DNA of 64,000 nucleotides from an uncultured Dorea sp. (GCA_910588745.1 CAJURK010000007.1:1-64000), one strand, 5' to 3'; positions 27,640-36,848 are shown, numbered from the stretch's first letter. Numbers and translations are program-made. The notes: generated by a model not told the origin, from the sequence alone.

Positions 27640-28227
27640 TCAGGCAAACCGGGTTAGATTATCAATGACGATAGGTAGAAAGCGTTCTTTTGTAATGGTA
27701 ATAAAATCAATTTCGTCTTCAATCTGGAACCAGTATGCCAGACAGCCCTGGAAGAACGCCTGCATTGTCCAGGCGGCGTCCTCGGCAGTGTATTTGAAAG
27801 CAAAGGTGCCTGCATCCAGACATTTTTGAAGGTACGGTGTAAGACAGCCTACCCCGGAATATTCGTTATATTTGTGGTTTGTCATCCACAAGCTGTTGAA
27901 TTTCTCATTAATGCTCTGGCACAAAATACAACCGGTTTCCTGCAGAATAGAGGCTTTGTATATGTAATAGGAGGATAAGGTCTCGACAGGGTCGGCGTCC
28001 GCGGGCGCGTCGTCCAGTATCTGATGGCCTTTGGTTCCAATTGTAATTGCGTGTTCTAACAGAAAACTCTCTTTGTTCTTAAAATGGTGATAGATTGAAC
28101 CTACCGGAACATTAGCGGCTTCGCAGATGTCCCGGATCGTGGTGCTGTCATAGCCTTTTTCTTTAAAAAGCTGAATGGCGGCGTTGAAGATATGCTGTTT
28201 GCGTTCAGCGGAATATTTGTGTTCCAT
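27640..28227 (-). CDS. TetR-family transcriptional regulator
   Basis: A 195-residue repressor with an N-terminal TetR helix-turn-helix (IFNAAIQLFKEKGYDSTTI, then ANVPVGSIYHHFKNKESFL at about residues 30-50) and a helical ligand-binding C-terminus of unknown specificity, rich in aromatic residues (YWFQIEDEIDF). The start at 28227 follows GGGGAC on the minus strand; the longer frame back to 28473 would run through its own promoter and the neighbouring one. It lies between the dehydrogenase and the reductase operon, whose promoters share a doubled palindrome, and probably represses both until a pathway compound binds. Its own promoter lacks that site. Confidence 0.9.
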   Translation of the reverse strand: MEHKYSAERKQHIFNAAIQLFKEKGYDSTTIRDICEAANVPVGSIYHHFKNKESFLLEHAITIGTKGHQILDDAPADADPVETLSSYYIYKASILQETGCILCQSINEKFNSLWMTNHKYNEYSGVGCLTPYLQKCLDAGTFAFKYTAEDAAWTMQAFFQGCLAYWFQIEDEIDFITITKERFLPIVIDNLTRFA

Positions 28228-28266
28228 ATGTGCAGTCCCCGGATTAAAAAGTGTTTGTATGGATAA

Positions 28267-28295
28267 ATTATACAGTATCTTGGATAGCAAGTCAA
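28267..28295 (-). promoter_or_regulatory. Sigma-A promoter of the TetR gene
   Basis: On the minus strand, TTGACT (28290-28295) and TATAAT (28267-28272) are 17 bases apart. It lies back to back with the plus-strand promoter at 28324 and contains no TAGAA-N5-TTCTA site. Confidence 0.65.
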
Positions 28296-28323
28296 TTTTC
28301 GTGAAAAGAAAGACAAACACGAA

Positions 28324-28389
28324 TTGACAAACTTGTATCAATGGTGTATAATGGAATAAATTAGAATAACGTTCTAGAATAATATTCTT
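28324..28389 (+). promoter_or_regulatory. Promoter with doubled TetR-type operator, upstream of the reductase operon
   Basis: TTGACA (28324-28329) and TATAAT (28347-28352) are 17 bases apart. Two overlapping palindromes follow, TAGAATAACGTTCTA at 28362-28376 (perfect arms) and TAGAA-N5-TTCTT at 28375-28389 (one mismatch). They have the same 13-base offset as the pair at 26415-26442. This duplication at two promoters is strong evidence for a shared repressor. Confidence 0.82.
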
Positions 28390-28415
28390 AAAAATAAAAT
28401 AAAGGAGAGAGGAAG

Positions 28416-29741
28416 ATGAGACTTGGTATGATTGGATGTCTGGCGGGATTTGTGGTGATGGGGTTTCTAACATACAGAGGGTGGCACATTGCCATTAGCT
28501 CCCTGGCAGGATCGGCAGTAGTTGTTTTATTTAACAGCCTCTCTGTTACAAGCGCTTATCTAGAAAGCTATTTGCCGGGAATGGGCGGATTCTTATCCAC
28601 GTATTTTGGCCAATTTTTGTTTGGGGCGCTGCTTGCGGAGATGTATTCTTCTACTGGCGCGGGTCTGACGGTTGCCCTGGGAATATCAGGATTTTTTATC
28701 CGGGACAGCCTTTCGCCCGGTCAGAAGCGCAAGATGGTAATCTTTGTGCTGATCATCATCAGCGCGGCTCTGGAATTTGCCGGGGTGGGAGCTTCGCTGA
28801 TTGTAATGGTTATTTATCCGGTGGCGTTATCCTTGTTTCAGCTTGCCAATATTCCCAAAAGGTATATTGTGGCGGGCGTTTTAGGAGGATGTCTCGGATT
28901 TGGTAACGATCTTCCAGGAAGTCCCCAGCCGGGAAATACGATTCCTATGAATATTCTGGGAACTTCTTCTGCAGCGGGACTGATTCCAGGGTTGATCGGG
29001 GCGGCGGCCGAAATTTTTACAATGGTATTTCTGCTGGACGCCGTGATTGGCAGAGGAGTAAGGCGGGGAGAGGAATTCCATCCGGAAACCGACTTGGACC
29101 GGGAGCTGGACGAAGGAAAAGAACGGCCGGCCATGTGGAAGGCGCTTCTCCCGGTGGCGGTGCTATTTGTTTTATTTAACATTGCAGGGTTCGATATCAA
29201 TATTTCGCTGGCAGTTACCAGCATATTCTGCACGGCAATATTTTATCCGTATTTTCCGGAAAGGGATGTAAAGACCGTGGCGGCCCGGGGGATAACCCAG
29301 GGGACTGTGGCGACGGTAAGTATCTGCGCGGTTATAGGATTTTCATCGGTTGTACAGGGTACGGAGGCGTTTCAGCGTATTGTGGAAAGCCTTGTAGGAC
29401 TAAGGGTAAACCCGTATCTGCTGCTGATTCTGTGCGTTGCTTTTATGTGTATGCTGTGCGGCGGCTCGGCTACCGGGCAGGCCATTGCGCTGCCGATCAT
29501 AGGCCCTGTGGTAGAGGCGGCGGGCGTATCGGCAAATGCGATTCATCGAATCGCCTCCTTTGCCGGAGCGATTTTAGATACGATGCCTTATGCCGGAACG
29601 GTTGTGATGGCGCACGCTTATGCAAAGGTTGAGATCAAAGAAGGTTATCCGGCAGTATTTGTGATATCGGTGGTAGCTACGACGATCAGCACGCTTGTAG
29701 TGACGTTTATCAGCGCGCTGTTTCCAATGCTTGTGGGATGA
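28416..29741 (+). CDS. GntP-type permease
   Basis: A 441-residue membrane protein with about twelve hydrophobic segments, resembling the GntP gluconate:H+ symporter family (LEFAGVGASLIVMVIYPVAL, GGSATGQAIALPI, FAGAILDTMPYAG). Members take up gluconate or related carboxylates. It is the first gene of the TetR-controlled operon, after AAAGGAGAGAGG, with the flavin reductase following 36 bases later. It probably imports the operon's acidic substrate; the substrate itself is unknown. Confidence 0.8.
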   Translation: MRLGMIGCLAGFVVMGFLTYRGWHIAISSLAGSAVVVLFNSLSVTSAYLESYLPGMGGFLSTYFGQFLFGALLAEMYSSTGAGLTVALGISGFFIRDSLSPGQKRKMVIFVLIIISAALEFAGVGASLIVMVIYPVALSLFQLANIPKRYIVAGVLGGCLGFGNDLPGSPQPGNTIPMNILGTSSAAGLIPGLIGAAAEIFTMVFLLDAVIGRGVRRGEEFHPETDLDRELDEGKERPAMWKALLPVAVLFVLFNIAGFDINISLAVTSIFCTAIFYPYFPERDVKTVAARGITQGTVATVSICAVIGFSSVVQGTEAFQRIVESLVGLRVNPYLLLILCVAFMCMLCGGSATGQAIALPIIGPVVEAAGVSANAIHRIASFAGAILDTMPYAGTVVMAHAYAKVEIKEGYPAVFVISVVATTISTLVVTFISALFPMLVG

Positions 29742-29777
29742 TAGCGGTTGAAACACGCTTAGGGAAGGAAAGAAGAA

Positions 29778-31727
29778 ATGGAAAATTATGAGGTTTTATT
29801 TACGCCCTGTAAAATAGGGAAGCTGAACATCAAGAACAGGATTGTGATGTGTCCGATGGGAACCAATGCGGCTTATGCAGACGGTTCCATTGCGGAGAAC
29901 CGCATTGAGTATTATGCACGGCGGGCGAAAGGCGGAGCCGGAATGATTATACTGGGATGCCAGTTTATCAGGCCGGAGCTTGCATCCGGGTGTATGGAGG
30001 GAACGATTGCGTCGAATACGTCTCTCCCCAGATTATCGGTGCTGTGTGAGAAGGTACATCAGTACGGAGCCAAAATCTGCGCGCAGTTATCCTGCGGCGT
30101 GGGAAGGAATGCATTTCCGGAGCGCTGCCAGGCGCCGATTAGCGCTTCTGCGATTCCGGCGGCTCTTGATTCATCCATTCTTTGTCATGAGATGACGAAA
30201 GAAGAGATTAAGGAAATGATGGATGCGTTTACCAAAGCGGCGCACAATGCGGCTTCGGCTGGGTTTGACGCAATTGAAATCCACGCCCATGCGGGATATT
30301 TAGTAGACCAGTTCCTGTCGCCGGTCTGGAATAAGCGAACAGATGAATACGGCGGAAGCCTTGAGAACCGTACCCGTTTTGCCAGGGAGATTCTGGAGGC
30401 GATACGAAGAGGAGCGCCTTCCGATATGCCGGTTTTTTTTAGGATTTCTTTGGATCACCGCTTTGAGGGCGGGCGCGGATTAGAAGAGAGCCTTGATATT
30501 TTAAAGGAGCTGGAGAAAGCCGGAGTGGATGCCTTCGACGTGGATGCGGGTTCTTATGAGACCATAGACTATATTTTCCCAACGGCATACCTGGGGGATT
30601 CCTGTATGGCGTATGCGGCAAAGAGGGCGAAAGAAGCTGTGTCTGTACCCATTTTAAATGCGGGTAACCATACGCCGGAAACTGCCTCAGAGCTGGTTAA
30701 GGAGGGCGGCGCGGATTTTGTGATGATTGGCCGCGGCCTGATTGCAGACCCGGATTTTCCGAGAAAGCTCCGGGACGGAAGACGGCAGGAAATCCGTCCC
30801 TGTATCCGCTGTAATGAAGACTGTATCGGACGGACGGCGGCCTTTCGGATGTCTATGCTGAGCTGCGCCGTGAATCCGGAGGCGTGCCAGGAGCAGTGGT
30901 TTCAGTTAGAAAAGACGGAAAATCCGAAGAAGGTTTGCGTAATAGGCGCAGGCCCGGCAGGGTTAGAAGCCGCCAGAGCCGCGGCAGAATGCGGCCACGC
31001 GGTGACGGTTTATGAGAAAGAGAGCCGGATCGGAGGACAGCTTACAGCCGCGGCAACGCCGGGCTTTAAAGGGCAGCTCCGGGCGCTGCTGGAATATTAT
31101 CGGGTACAGCTTGCGAAACTTGGAGTGTTGGTAGCGCTGGGCCATGAGGTGAAGGCGGAGGAGCCGGAGCTTGCAGAGTTCGACCGTTGGATTGTAGCGG
31201 CGGGAGCGAATCCCTTTACGCCTCCGATTCCCGGAATGGAAGGCGGACAGGTAATCAGCGTCCTTGACGCCCACCGCCATAAGGAAATGGTGAAGGGCAG
31301 CCGGATTGTAATCTGCGGCGGCGGACTGTCCGGATGCGACTGCGCGCTGGAACTTGCAATGGAGCATGGAAAGCGTCCGGTTATCGTAGAGATGATGGAT
31401 CGGCTGGCGCCAAAGATGATTATGATGAACCGGGCTTCCATGCAGAGAATGCTTCAGGAACAGAAGATAGAAGTTTACACCGGAACGAAAGTAGAAAAGG
31501 TGGAGGGTAAAAACGTACATATTCTGGAGGGAAATGGAAGCAGAAAAGTTCTGGAAGCGGATACGGTAATCAGCGCTTTCGGAATGCGGCCGGACAGAAG
31601 CCTGGCGGATGAACTGGAAAAGAAGTACGGCTGGAAGGTGCGGTCAGTGGGAGACTGCAGCCGGATCGGCCGGGTGGGTCTGGCTGTTAGGGATGGATAT
31701 TTCGCGGGAAGCACGCTGGATGAATGA
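29778..31727 (+). CDS. Old-yellow-enzyme/BaiCD-type NADH:flavin oxidoreductase
   Basis: A 649-residue three-part reductase. An N-terminal FMN TIM barrel (about 1-340, with HAHAGYLVDQFLSPVW and NKRTDEYGGSLENRTRF) is followed by a four-cysteine Fe-S site starting CIRCNEDC and ending in the cysteine of LSCAVN. The C-terminal FAD/NAD(P) domain has VIGAGPAGLEAA (about 385) and a second dinucleotide motif ICGGGLSGCDCA. The architecture is that of 2,4-dienoyl-CoA reductase, BaiCD and related enoate reductases, which reduce a C=C bond next to a carbonyl. The substrate is unknown. A second, divergent copy is at 33059. Confidence 0.93.
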   Translation: MENYEVLFTPCKIGKLNIKNRIVMCPMGTNAAYADGSIAENRIEYYARRAKGGAGMIILGCQFIRPELASGCMEGTIASNTSLPRLSVLCEKVHQYGAKICAQLSCGVGRNAFPERCQAPISASAIPAALDSSILCHEMTKEEIKEMMDAFTKAAHNAASAGFDAIEIHAHAGYLVDQFLSPVWNKRTDEYGGSLENRTRFAREILEAIRRGAPSDMPVFFRISLDHRFEGGRGLEESLDILKELEKAGVDAFDVDAGSYETIDYIFPTAYLGDSCMAYAAKRAKEAVSVPILNAGNHTPETASELVKEGGADFVMIGRGLIADPDFPRKLRDGRRQEIRPCIRCNEDCIGRTAAFRMSMLSCAVNPEACQEQWFQLEKTENPKKVCVIGAGPAGLEAARAAAECGHAVTVYEKESRIGGQLTAAATPGFKGQLRALLEYYRVQLAKLGVLVALGHEVKAEEPELAEFDRWIVAAGANPFTPPIPGMEGGQVISVLDAHRHKEMVKGSRIVICGGGLSGCDCALELAMEHGKRPVIVEMMDRLAPKMIMMNRASMQRMLQEQKIEVYTGTKVEKVEGKNVHILEGNGSRKVLEADTVISAFGMRPDRSLADELEKKYGWKVRSVGDCSRIGRVGLAVRDGYFAGSTLDE

Positions 31728-31785
31728 TGCGTAAGCGTCGGTTTTACAAATGCCGGCGCTATAAAAAAGGAAGAGGAGAAAGCAT

Positions 31786-33021
31786 ATGAAAAAGAAAACG
31801 ATGTATTATGCGGGAACTGCGCTGGTGACCGCGTGTATCATGCAATTAGTATTTACTGGGATGATTTATAACCCACTGAGTTTGTATACGGCTTCCATCA
31901 TAGAAGAACTGGGATTGTCAAGAACCGGATACGCACTGACATTTACAACCATGAGCCTGGTGTGTGCGGCCGCAAACTGGACGCTGGGGTGGTTTAAGAA
32001 AAAGATTAATCTTAGAGGTATCCTGATTATGGGCGGAACGATTATGACCTTGTCCATGTTTGTATATTCCAGGGCGAACAGCCTTAGCGTACTGTATGCG
32101 GGAGCGATTCTGGCCGGTCTGGCGTTCGCATATCTGGCTTCCGCAGTAGGAGGAACAATTATTAACGCCTGGTTTGTAAAGAATGCGGGCTTACTGGTGG
32201 GAGCGACGATTACAATTGCAGCCTTTGGAGGAACAGTGTTTAGTCCGATGGTGGGTGGATGGATTGCGTCGTATGGATGGAGGCGTTCGTTCCTGATTGC
32301 GGCAGTAATCAGCGCCGGAGCCACGGCGGTTATCGGTATGTTCTTCCGCTCCGAGCCTGCGGCGGTGGGAGTGAATCCGGCTTTCTATGAAGAGAAGGGG
32401 AGCGAAAAAGAAGAAGCGCAGAAAGAAGAGGAAGGACTTACGTTTCAAGAAGGCATCCGGACGCCGGCCTTCCTGGTAACGGTTCTGGTGTGGTTTGCTA
32501 TCGGCGTTATCGTGTATTCGATTATGGGAATTATCGCAATCTATGTGCAGGACCTTGGGTTTGACGCTGCATCTGCCGGGACGGCGCTGGCTCCTATGTA
32601 TACGGCAAATATGGTTCTTCCTGTTATCTTAGGCTGGCTGGCGGACCGGATTCCGGTGAAGTATGTGGTGTCGATGGGCATGCTCTTGTTTACAATTGCA
32701 TGCGTGATTCTGCTTACCTCTCCGTCGGAGCTGACAATGATCTATGTGGTGGCAGTCTGCACAGGAGTCGGAATCGCAACAGGCCGTACCACCCTTCCTA
32801 TGCAGGTGAGGCGCGTGTTTGGAAACAAGGAATACGCGGCCTTTATCGGAATTTTTGTGGGAGTATTTTCCGGCGGAATCGCTCTTGGAAGTACGGTGAT
32901 CGCGGCGTTTTATGATGCGACAGGCACCTATGCGTCGGCAATGAAAGTGTACATACCGCTGATGGTAATCGCGATTGCGGCAATGTTCTTCCTGTCAGAT
33001 AAAACAAATAAAAAATCGTAA
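31786..33021 (+). CDS. MFS transporter (monocarboxylate-porter-like)
   Basis: A 411-residue permease with twelve hydrophobic segments in two halves joined by a charged loop (about residues 198-222, KGSEKEEAQKEEEG). The overall form resembles oxalate/formate or monocarboxylate porters (GGWIASYGWRRSFLIAA, ADRIPVKYVVSMGML). It starts after GGAAGAGGAG and lies between the two flavin reductases in the operon. It either imports a second substrate or exports the reduced product. Confidence 0.88.
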   Translation: MKKKTMYYAGTALVTACIMQLVFTGMIYNPLSLYTASIIEELGLSRTGYALTFTTMSLVCAAANWTLGWFKKKINLRGILIMGGTIMTLSMFVYSRANSLSVLYAGAILAGLAFAYLASAVGGTIINAWFVKNAGLLVGATITIAAFGGTVFSPMVGGWIASYGWRRSFLIAAVISAGATAVIGMFFRSEPAAVGVNPAFYEEKGSEKEEAQKEEEGLTFQEGIRTPAFLVTVLVWFAIGVIVYSIMGIIAIYVQDLGFDAASAGTALAPMYTANMVLPVILGWLADRIPVKYVVSMGMLLFTIACVILLTSPSELTMIYVVAVCTGVGIATGRTTLPMQVRRVFGNKEYAAFIGIFVGVFSGGIALGSTVIAAFYDATGTYASAMKVYIPLMVIAIAAMFFLSDKTNKKS

Positions 33022-33058
33022 ATGAATATGGAAATTTAAGAGGAAAGAAGGAGCAGTT

Positions 33059-34969
33059 ATGAAATTGTTTGAACCTATGCAGATTGGAAAAATGAAAGTG
33101 AAAAATCGTGTTGTAATGGCGCCGATGGGGACGCAGAACGACGGAGACGGCGGGTATTCAGACCGTACCGCAAGGTATTTTGAGGAGCGGGCAAAGGGAG
33201 GGACGGGTCTTATTATTACCGGCCGGAATGCGTCTACTACAATGTTTGAAGAATATTCCACTACTTTGTTGGATAAGGCTCAGCATGTTCCGCGGCTGAA
33301 TCTGATGATTGAGAAGTGCCACCTTTACGGGGCGAAGGTGTGCGTACAGATCGGCCCCGGACTGGGCAGGATCCAATGGACGAATCCATTTGATCCTCCC
33401 TATTCCGCAAGCGCGATACCATCCTTCTGGTTTCCAGACCTAATCTGCAGGGAATTATCGGCGGAAGATATTCGCCAATTAACGGATAAAGTGGGGTATT
33501 CTGCATTTCTGGCGAAGAAAGCAGATGCGGACGCAGTGGAACTGCACGCATACGGAAGCTATCTTGCGGATCAGTTTCTGACGCCTCTCTGGAACAAGAG
33601 GACGGACGAGTACGGCGGAAGCCTGGAGAACCGCACAAGGTTCCTGATCGAAAATATCCAGGCTATCAAGAAATATTGCGGAGATGATTTTCCGGTTATC
33701 GTGAAATTTACGCCGGTGCATTGTTATGAAGGAGGCCGTAAGTTGGAAGAAGGCGTGGAGATTGCCCGACTGCTGGAGAAGGCGGGAGCGGATGCGCTCC
33801 ATGTGGATACCGGATGCTATGAAGTGTGGTACCGGCAGATTCCGACCGTGTATGAGAAACCGGGATGCCAGCTATTTGCGGCAGAAGCGGTAAAGGCGGC
33901 AGTCCGTATTCCGGTCATTGCACAGGGCAAGCTGAATCATCCGGAGCTTGCGGAAGAGGTAATCGCAGAAGGAAAAGCGGACTTTATCGCCCTAGGGCAT
34001 CAGAGCCTGGCGGATCCGGCCTGGGCAAATAAAGTCCAGAACGGAGAGCTGAACGAAATCGTGCCTTGTATCGGCTGCAATAACTGTCTGCATATGGGAC
34101 ATAAGAGCCGTTATTATACCTGCTCGGTCAATGTACACTGTCATCACGAGGAAGATTATCCGGTTACGCCGGACGCCCAGAACAGGAAGGTTCTGGTGGT
34201 GGGCGGAGGCCCGGGCGGCATGATGGCCGCTATGACGGCCGCTGAGAGGGGAATGCAGGTAGAACTGTGGGAAAAATCCGACCGGCTTGGGGGACTTCTC
34301 CTGGCAGCGGGCGCCCCTGATTTTAAGCAGGACGTTATGGACTATGTTACATATGCGGCGAACAGGGTATACCGGCTTGGCGTTCAGGTGAAATTGAATC
34401 ATGAGGCGACGGCAGACGAGATCATTGCCGGAGAATACGATATGGTCATTCTCGCCTGCGGGGCAAAGCCTTTCGTACCTCCGATACCAGGCGTGGAACA
34501 TGCCGTAGTAAAAAATTCCACTGAGGTGCTGCGGGGAGAACGGCCTGAGGGGAATGTGGTTGTAATCGGCGGCGGCCTGGTTGGATGCGAGACAGCGCTG
34601 CACTGTGATGAGACGGCAGAATCAGTAACAATTATTGAAATGATGGATAAAATCCTTGCGACGGTAGACGACTCGGCTAATAACATGATGAGTTTGCGGG
34701 ATGCGTTTGCAAGAAGCAGCATTGCAGTCCATGCAGGGGCGGGAGTTAAGAAAATTAATGAGAATAGCGTAGAATATACGAAAGGCGGAGAAGATTATGC
34801 GATTCCGGCCGATTTGGTGGTGATTGCTGCGGGATACCGCTCTTTGAACGGATTAGAAGCTGAGATTAAAGGCAGGGTTAAAGCATATAAAGTAATTGGG
34901 GACGCGAGCCAGCCAGGGAAGATTATTCATGCGGTTCATGAGGGATTCCATGCGGTACGCATGATGTAA
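33059..34969 (+). CDS. Second old-yellow-enzyme/BaiH-type NADH:flavin oxidoreductase
   Basis: A 636-residue reductase with the same layout as the one at 29778: an FMN barrel (about 1-340, NKRTDEYGGSLENRTRF), an Fe-S motif CIGCNNC followed by a fourth cysteine in YTCSVN, then FAD and NAD(P) folds (VVGGGPGGMMAAM, VIGGGLVGCETAL). The two paralogues are clearly diverged, including different Fe-S spacing, so they probably act on different bonds or stereoisomers, as BaiCD and BaiH do in bile acid dehydroxylation. That parallel is family knowledge; activity on bile acids is not claimed. Confidence 0.93.
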   Translation: MKLFEPMQIGKMKVKNRVVMAPMGTQNDGDGGYSDRTARYFEERAKGGTGLIITGRNASTTMFEEYSTTLLDKAQHVPRLNLMIEKCHLYGAKVCVQIGPGLGRIQWTNPFDPPYSASAIPSFWFPDLICRELSAEDIRQLTDKVGYSAFLAKKADADAVELHAYGSYLADQFLTPLWNKRTDEYGGSLENRTRFLIENIQAIKKYCGDDFPVIVKFTPVHCYEGGRKLEEGVEIARLLEKAGADALHVDTGCYEVWYRQIPTVYEKPGCQLFAAEAVKAAVRIPVIAQGKLNHPELAEEVIAEGKADFIALGHQSLADPAWANKVQNGELNEIVPCIGCNNCLHMGHKSRYYTCSVNVHCHHEEDYPVTPDAQNRKVLVVGGGPGGMMAAMTAAERGMQVELWEKSDRLGGLLLAAGAPDFKQDVMDYVTYAANRVYRLGVQVKLNHEATADEIIAGEYDMVILACGAKPFVPPIPGVEHAVVKNSTEVLRGERPEGNVVVIGGGLVGCETALHCDETAESVTIIEMMDKILATVDDSANNMMSLRDAFARSSIAVHAGAGVKKINENSVEYTKGGEDYAIPADLVVIAAGYRSLNGLEAEIKGRVKAYKVIGDASQPGKIIHAVHEGFHAVRMM

Positions 34970-35371
34970 TGGTTATTGGTATTATATGCGTTTACGTTAA
35001 AAAATGTAATGAGGTTTCATGTGCTGGCTGCCCAGGCAGCCGGTATGAGAGAAAGCGCGGCCTGCGGCAGGTGGAATAAATTGTGGGCGGCGCTTCCAAT
35101 GCAGGAAGTGAAAAAACTAGGAGGAATCTTCTTATGTAAATGGAGCAATACTTCCGGTTGACGGAGGAATGACCTGCATTTAAGGGGCAGGCGGAGTGGG
35201 GATGCTGGAAGGATGAGATACTTCCGGCATCCTCATTAAAATTTATAATGGCTGTATTTTTAATGATGGGGAAGAATATAGAGAATAAAAATATTGCAGA
35301 TTATGATTGCAGGAATAGAAAATACATGCTACTATCTATATGAAATCGATTACATGAATAATGGAGGAAAT
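34970..35371. other. Gap after the reductase operon
   Basis: About 400 bases without a supportable gene. Short frames here have no ribosome binding site at the right distance. A consensus AGGAGG near 35120 is followed by an ATG and then a stop codon at once, perhaps a remnant. The hairpin at 35200 probably ends the operon. Confidence 0.4.
35200..35240 (+). terminator. Probable operon terminator
   Basis: A 12-bp stem (35200-35211 with 35221-35232, one G-U pair) has a nine-base loop. The following TCATTAAAATTT is only partly T-rich, so termination may be incomplete. Confidence 0.5.
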
Positions 35372-36202
35372 ATGGACAGAAAGCTTATTTTTTTGGATAT
35401 AGACGGAACATTAACGGAAGGGGGAAGGGATATGCCGCCGCTTTCCGCACAAAGGGCAGTTAAGGAAGCCAGAGAGAAGGGGCATCTTGTATATATCTGT
35501 ACAGGGCGCAATTATGCGATGCTCCGGCCGCTCCTTGCATATGGTTTTGACGGTTTCGTGGGCAGCGCGGGAGGTTATATTATGTGCCGGGATCAGGTCG
35601 TCTATGACTGTCCTATGACAAGGGAGCAGCAGGATAAAACGCTGAAGCTGCTAAGGAAAAATGGAATTTTCTGTACGATGGAAGGCCGCTATGGCTCTTA
35701 TACAGACGAGGGATTTAAGGAATTTCTGGCTGAAAAGGGCAAGGAGGACGGCAACAGCGAACTCTTGCGCTGGCGGGAGCATCTCGAAGAATCTTTAGAC
35801 GTCCGGCCGATGGAAGAGTACGACGGAGAACCGATTTATAAAATTGTATTTATGTGCGAGCGCGGCGATCAGCTTGCAGAGCCAAGAGAGGCGCTTGAGG
35901 AGGAATTCCAATTTTGCATCCAGGATGAGGATGACAGAGGAGTTATCAATGGGGAACTGATTAACCGGAAGTTTGACAAGGGCCGGGGAGTTGAGCGGGT
36001 GTGCCGCCATCTTGGTATCGATGTGGAAGATACTATTGCGTTCGGCGACAGTATGAACGATGTGGAAATGATAGAGACAGCCGGGGTTGGCGTCTGCATG
36101 GAAAATGGCAGCGCGACGCTTAAGAAACTGGCGGACGAGATCTGCCCGGCAGTAACGGCGGACGGGCTGCAAAAGACGTTTGATAAATACGGCCTGATCT
36201 GA
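35372..36202 (+). CDS. HAD-superfamily (Cof-type) phosphatase
   Basis: A 276-residue hydrolase of the Cof/IIB HAD group. Motif I is FLDIDGTLTE with the nucleophile aspartate, the threonine motif is in YICTGRNY, and the lysine region is in NRKFDKGRGVERV. Motif IV is FGDSMNDVEMIETAGVGV. Such enzymes dephosphorylate sugar phosphates or cofactors. The start at 35372 follows GGAGG closely and begins with the catalytic strand as usual; the frame is open back to 35294 without a signal. It stands alone. Confidence 0.9.
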   Translation: MDRKLIFLDIDGTLTEGGRDMPPLSAQRAVKEAREKGHLVYICTGRNYAMLRPLLAYGFDGFVGSAGGYIMCRDQVVYDCPMTREQQDKTLKLLRKNGIFCTMEGRYGSYTDEGFKEFLAEKGKEDGNSELLRWREHLEESLDVRPMEEYDGEPIYKIVFMCERGDQLAEPREALEEEFQFCIQDEDDRGVINGELINRKFDKGRGVERVCRHLGIDVEDTIAFGDSMNDVEMIETAGVGVCMENGSATLKKLADEICPAVTADGLQKTFDKYGLI

Positions 36203-36304
36203 GAGTGGATAACCGAAAAAGAATGACTGTTTGTTTCCAGAGTGATATAATTTATGTTAAAAAGAACGATAAACTGGAATTTGGGAAAGAGATGATGATT
36301 TCTT

Positions 36305-36517
36305 ATGTTAATGACTTTTGATGAAAGTATTAATGCTTGTAAAAATATTTACGGCTGGGAATTTCTAACAAGTTTTTCTATTGGCGGGTTTGAATGGATG
36401 GGCTTTTCTAAAGAAAGTCCGAATAAAATGATTATTATTTCTTCACAGAAATCTACTATATTAGATTGTAATAATGGCAAACTAGAAAATTATACGTTAA
36501 GAGGTGATAAGGTATGA
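36305..36517 (+). CDS. Small AT-rich hypothetical protein
   Basis: A 70-residue protein of unknown function (starting MLMTFDESINACK). It is much more AT-rich than its neighbours, which suggests acquired DNA. Its stop overlaps the start of the next frame by four bases (ATGA), with GAGGTG placed to serve that downstream start. The pair therefore looks like a former two-gene unit, whose second gene is now broken. A TATAAT-like box lies about 60 bases upstream. An antitoxin/toxin or defence role is possible but not shown. Confidence 0.5.
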   Translation: MLMTFDESINACKNIYGWEFLTSFSIGGFEWMGFSKESPNKMIIISSQKSTILDCNNGKLENYTLRGDKV

Positions 36518-36766
36518 GTGGCAATTTTCGAAAAGTGAAAAGTGTAATTTTAAAGTTATGTTTAGATGAAAATCGAAAAGATAAAATCATTGTCGTTGGT
36601 GGTACCGTACCTTATCTTATGAGCGGAAAAAGAATCAAATAGAGAACGTTCAGATATTGATATTATTGTAAAATAAGAAGATATGTTTTTTGTAAGAAAA
36701 AAGCGGTTTTGGATATACCCAGGCGCTATACCAATGAGTAAATTTGATTTGAGGAGTGAATTTTAA
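36514..36766 (+). pseudogene. Broken nucleotidyltransferase-like gene
   Basis: The frame from 36514 begins with VGGTVPYLMSG, the start of a nucleotidyltransferase-like fold, and stops at 36640. One base removed from the run of five As at 36627-36631 restores GKESNRERSDIDIIVK, whose spaced aspartates are the metal-binding DxD signature. That frame then meets TAA at 36674 but continues as EDMFFVRKK to 36766. A frameshift plus an in-frame stop and an early end indicate decay. An assembly error in the A run would explain only the first defect. Confidence 0.6.
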
Positions 36767-36848
36767 ATGGATCTGTGAAGGTTATTACGAACAGAGGGAA
36801 CAGTAACCACAGGAGTTCAGAAGGTATTTTTTGGCGGAGCCGCATATG

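Noticed and set aside
34976..35161. 61-residue frame after the second flavin reductase
   Set aside because: No ribosome binding site precedes the start, there is no recognisable domain, and composition is unlike the neighbours' coding sequence.
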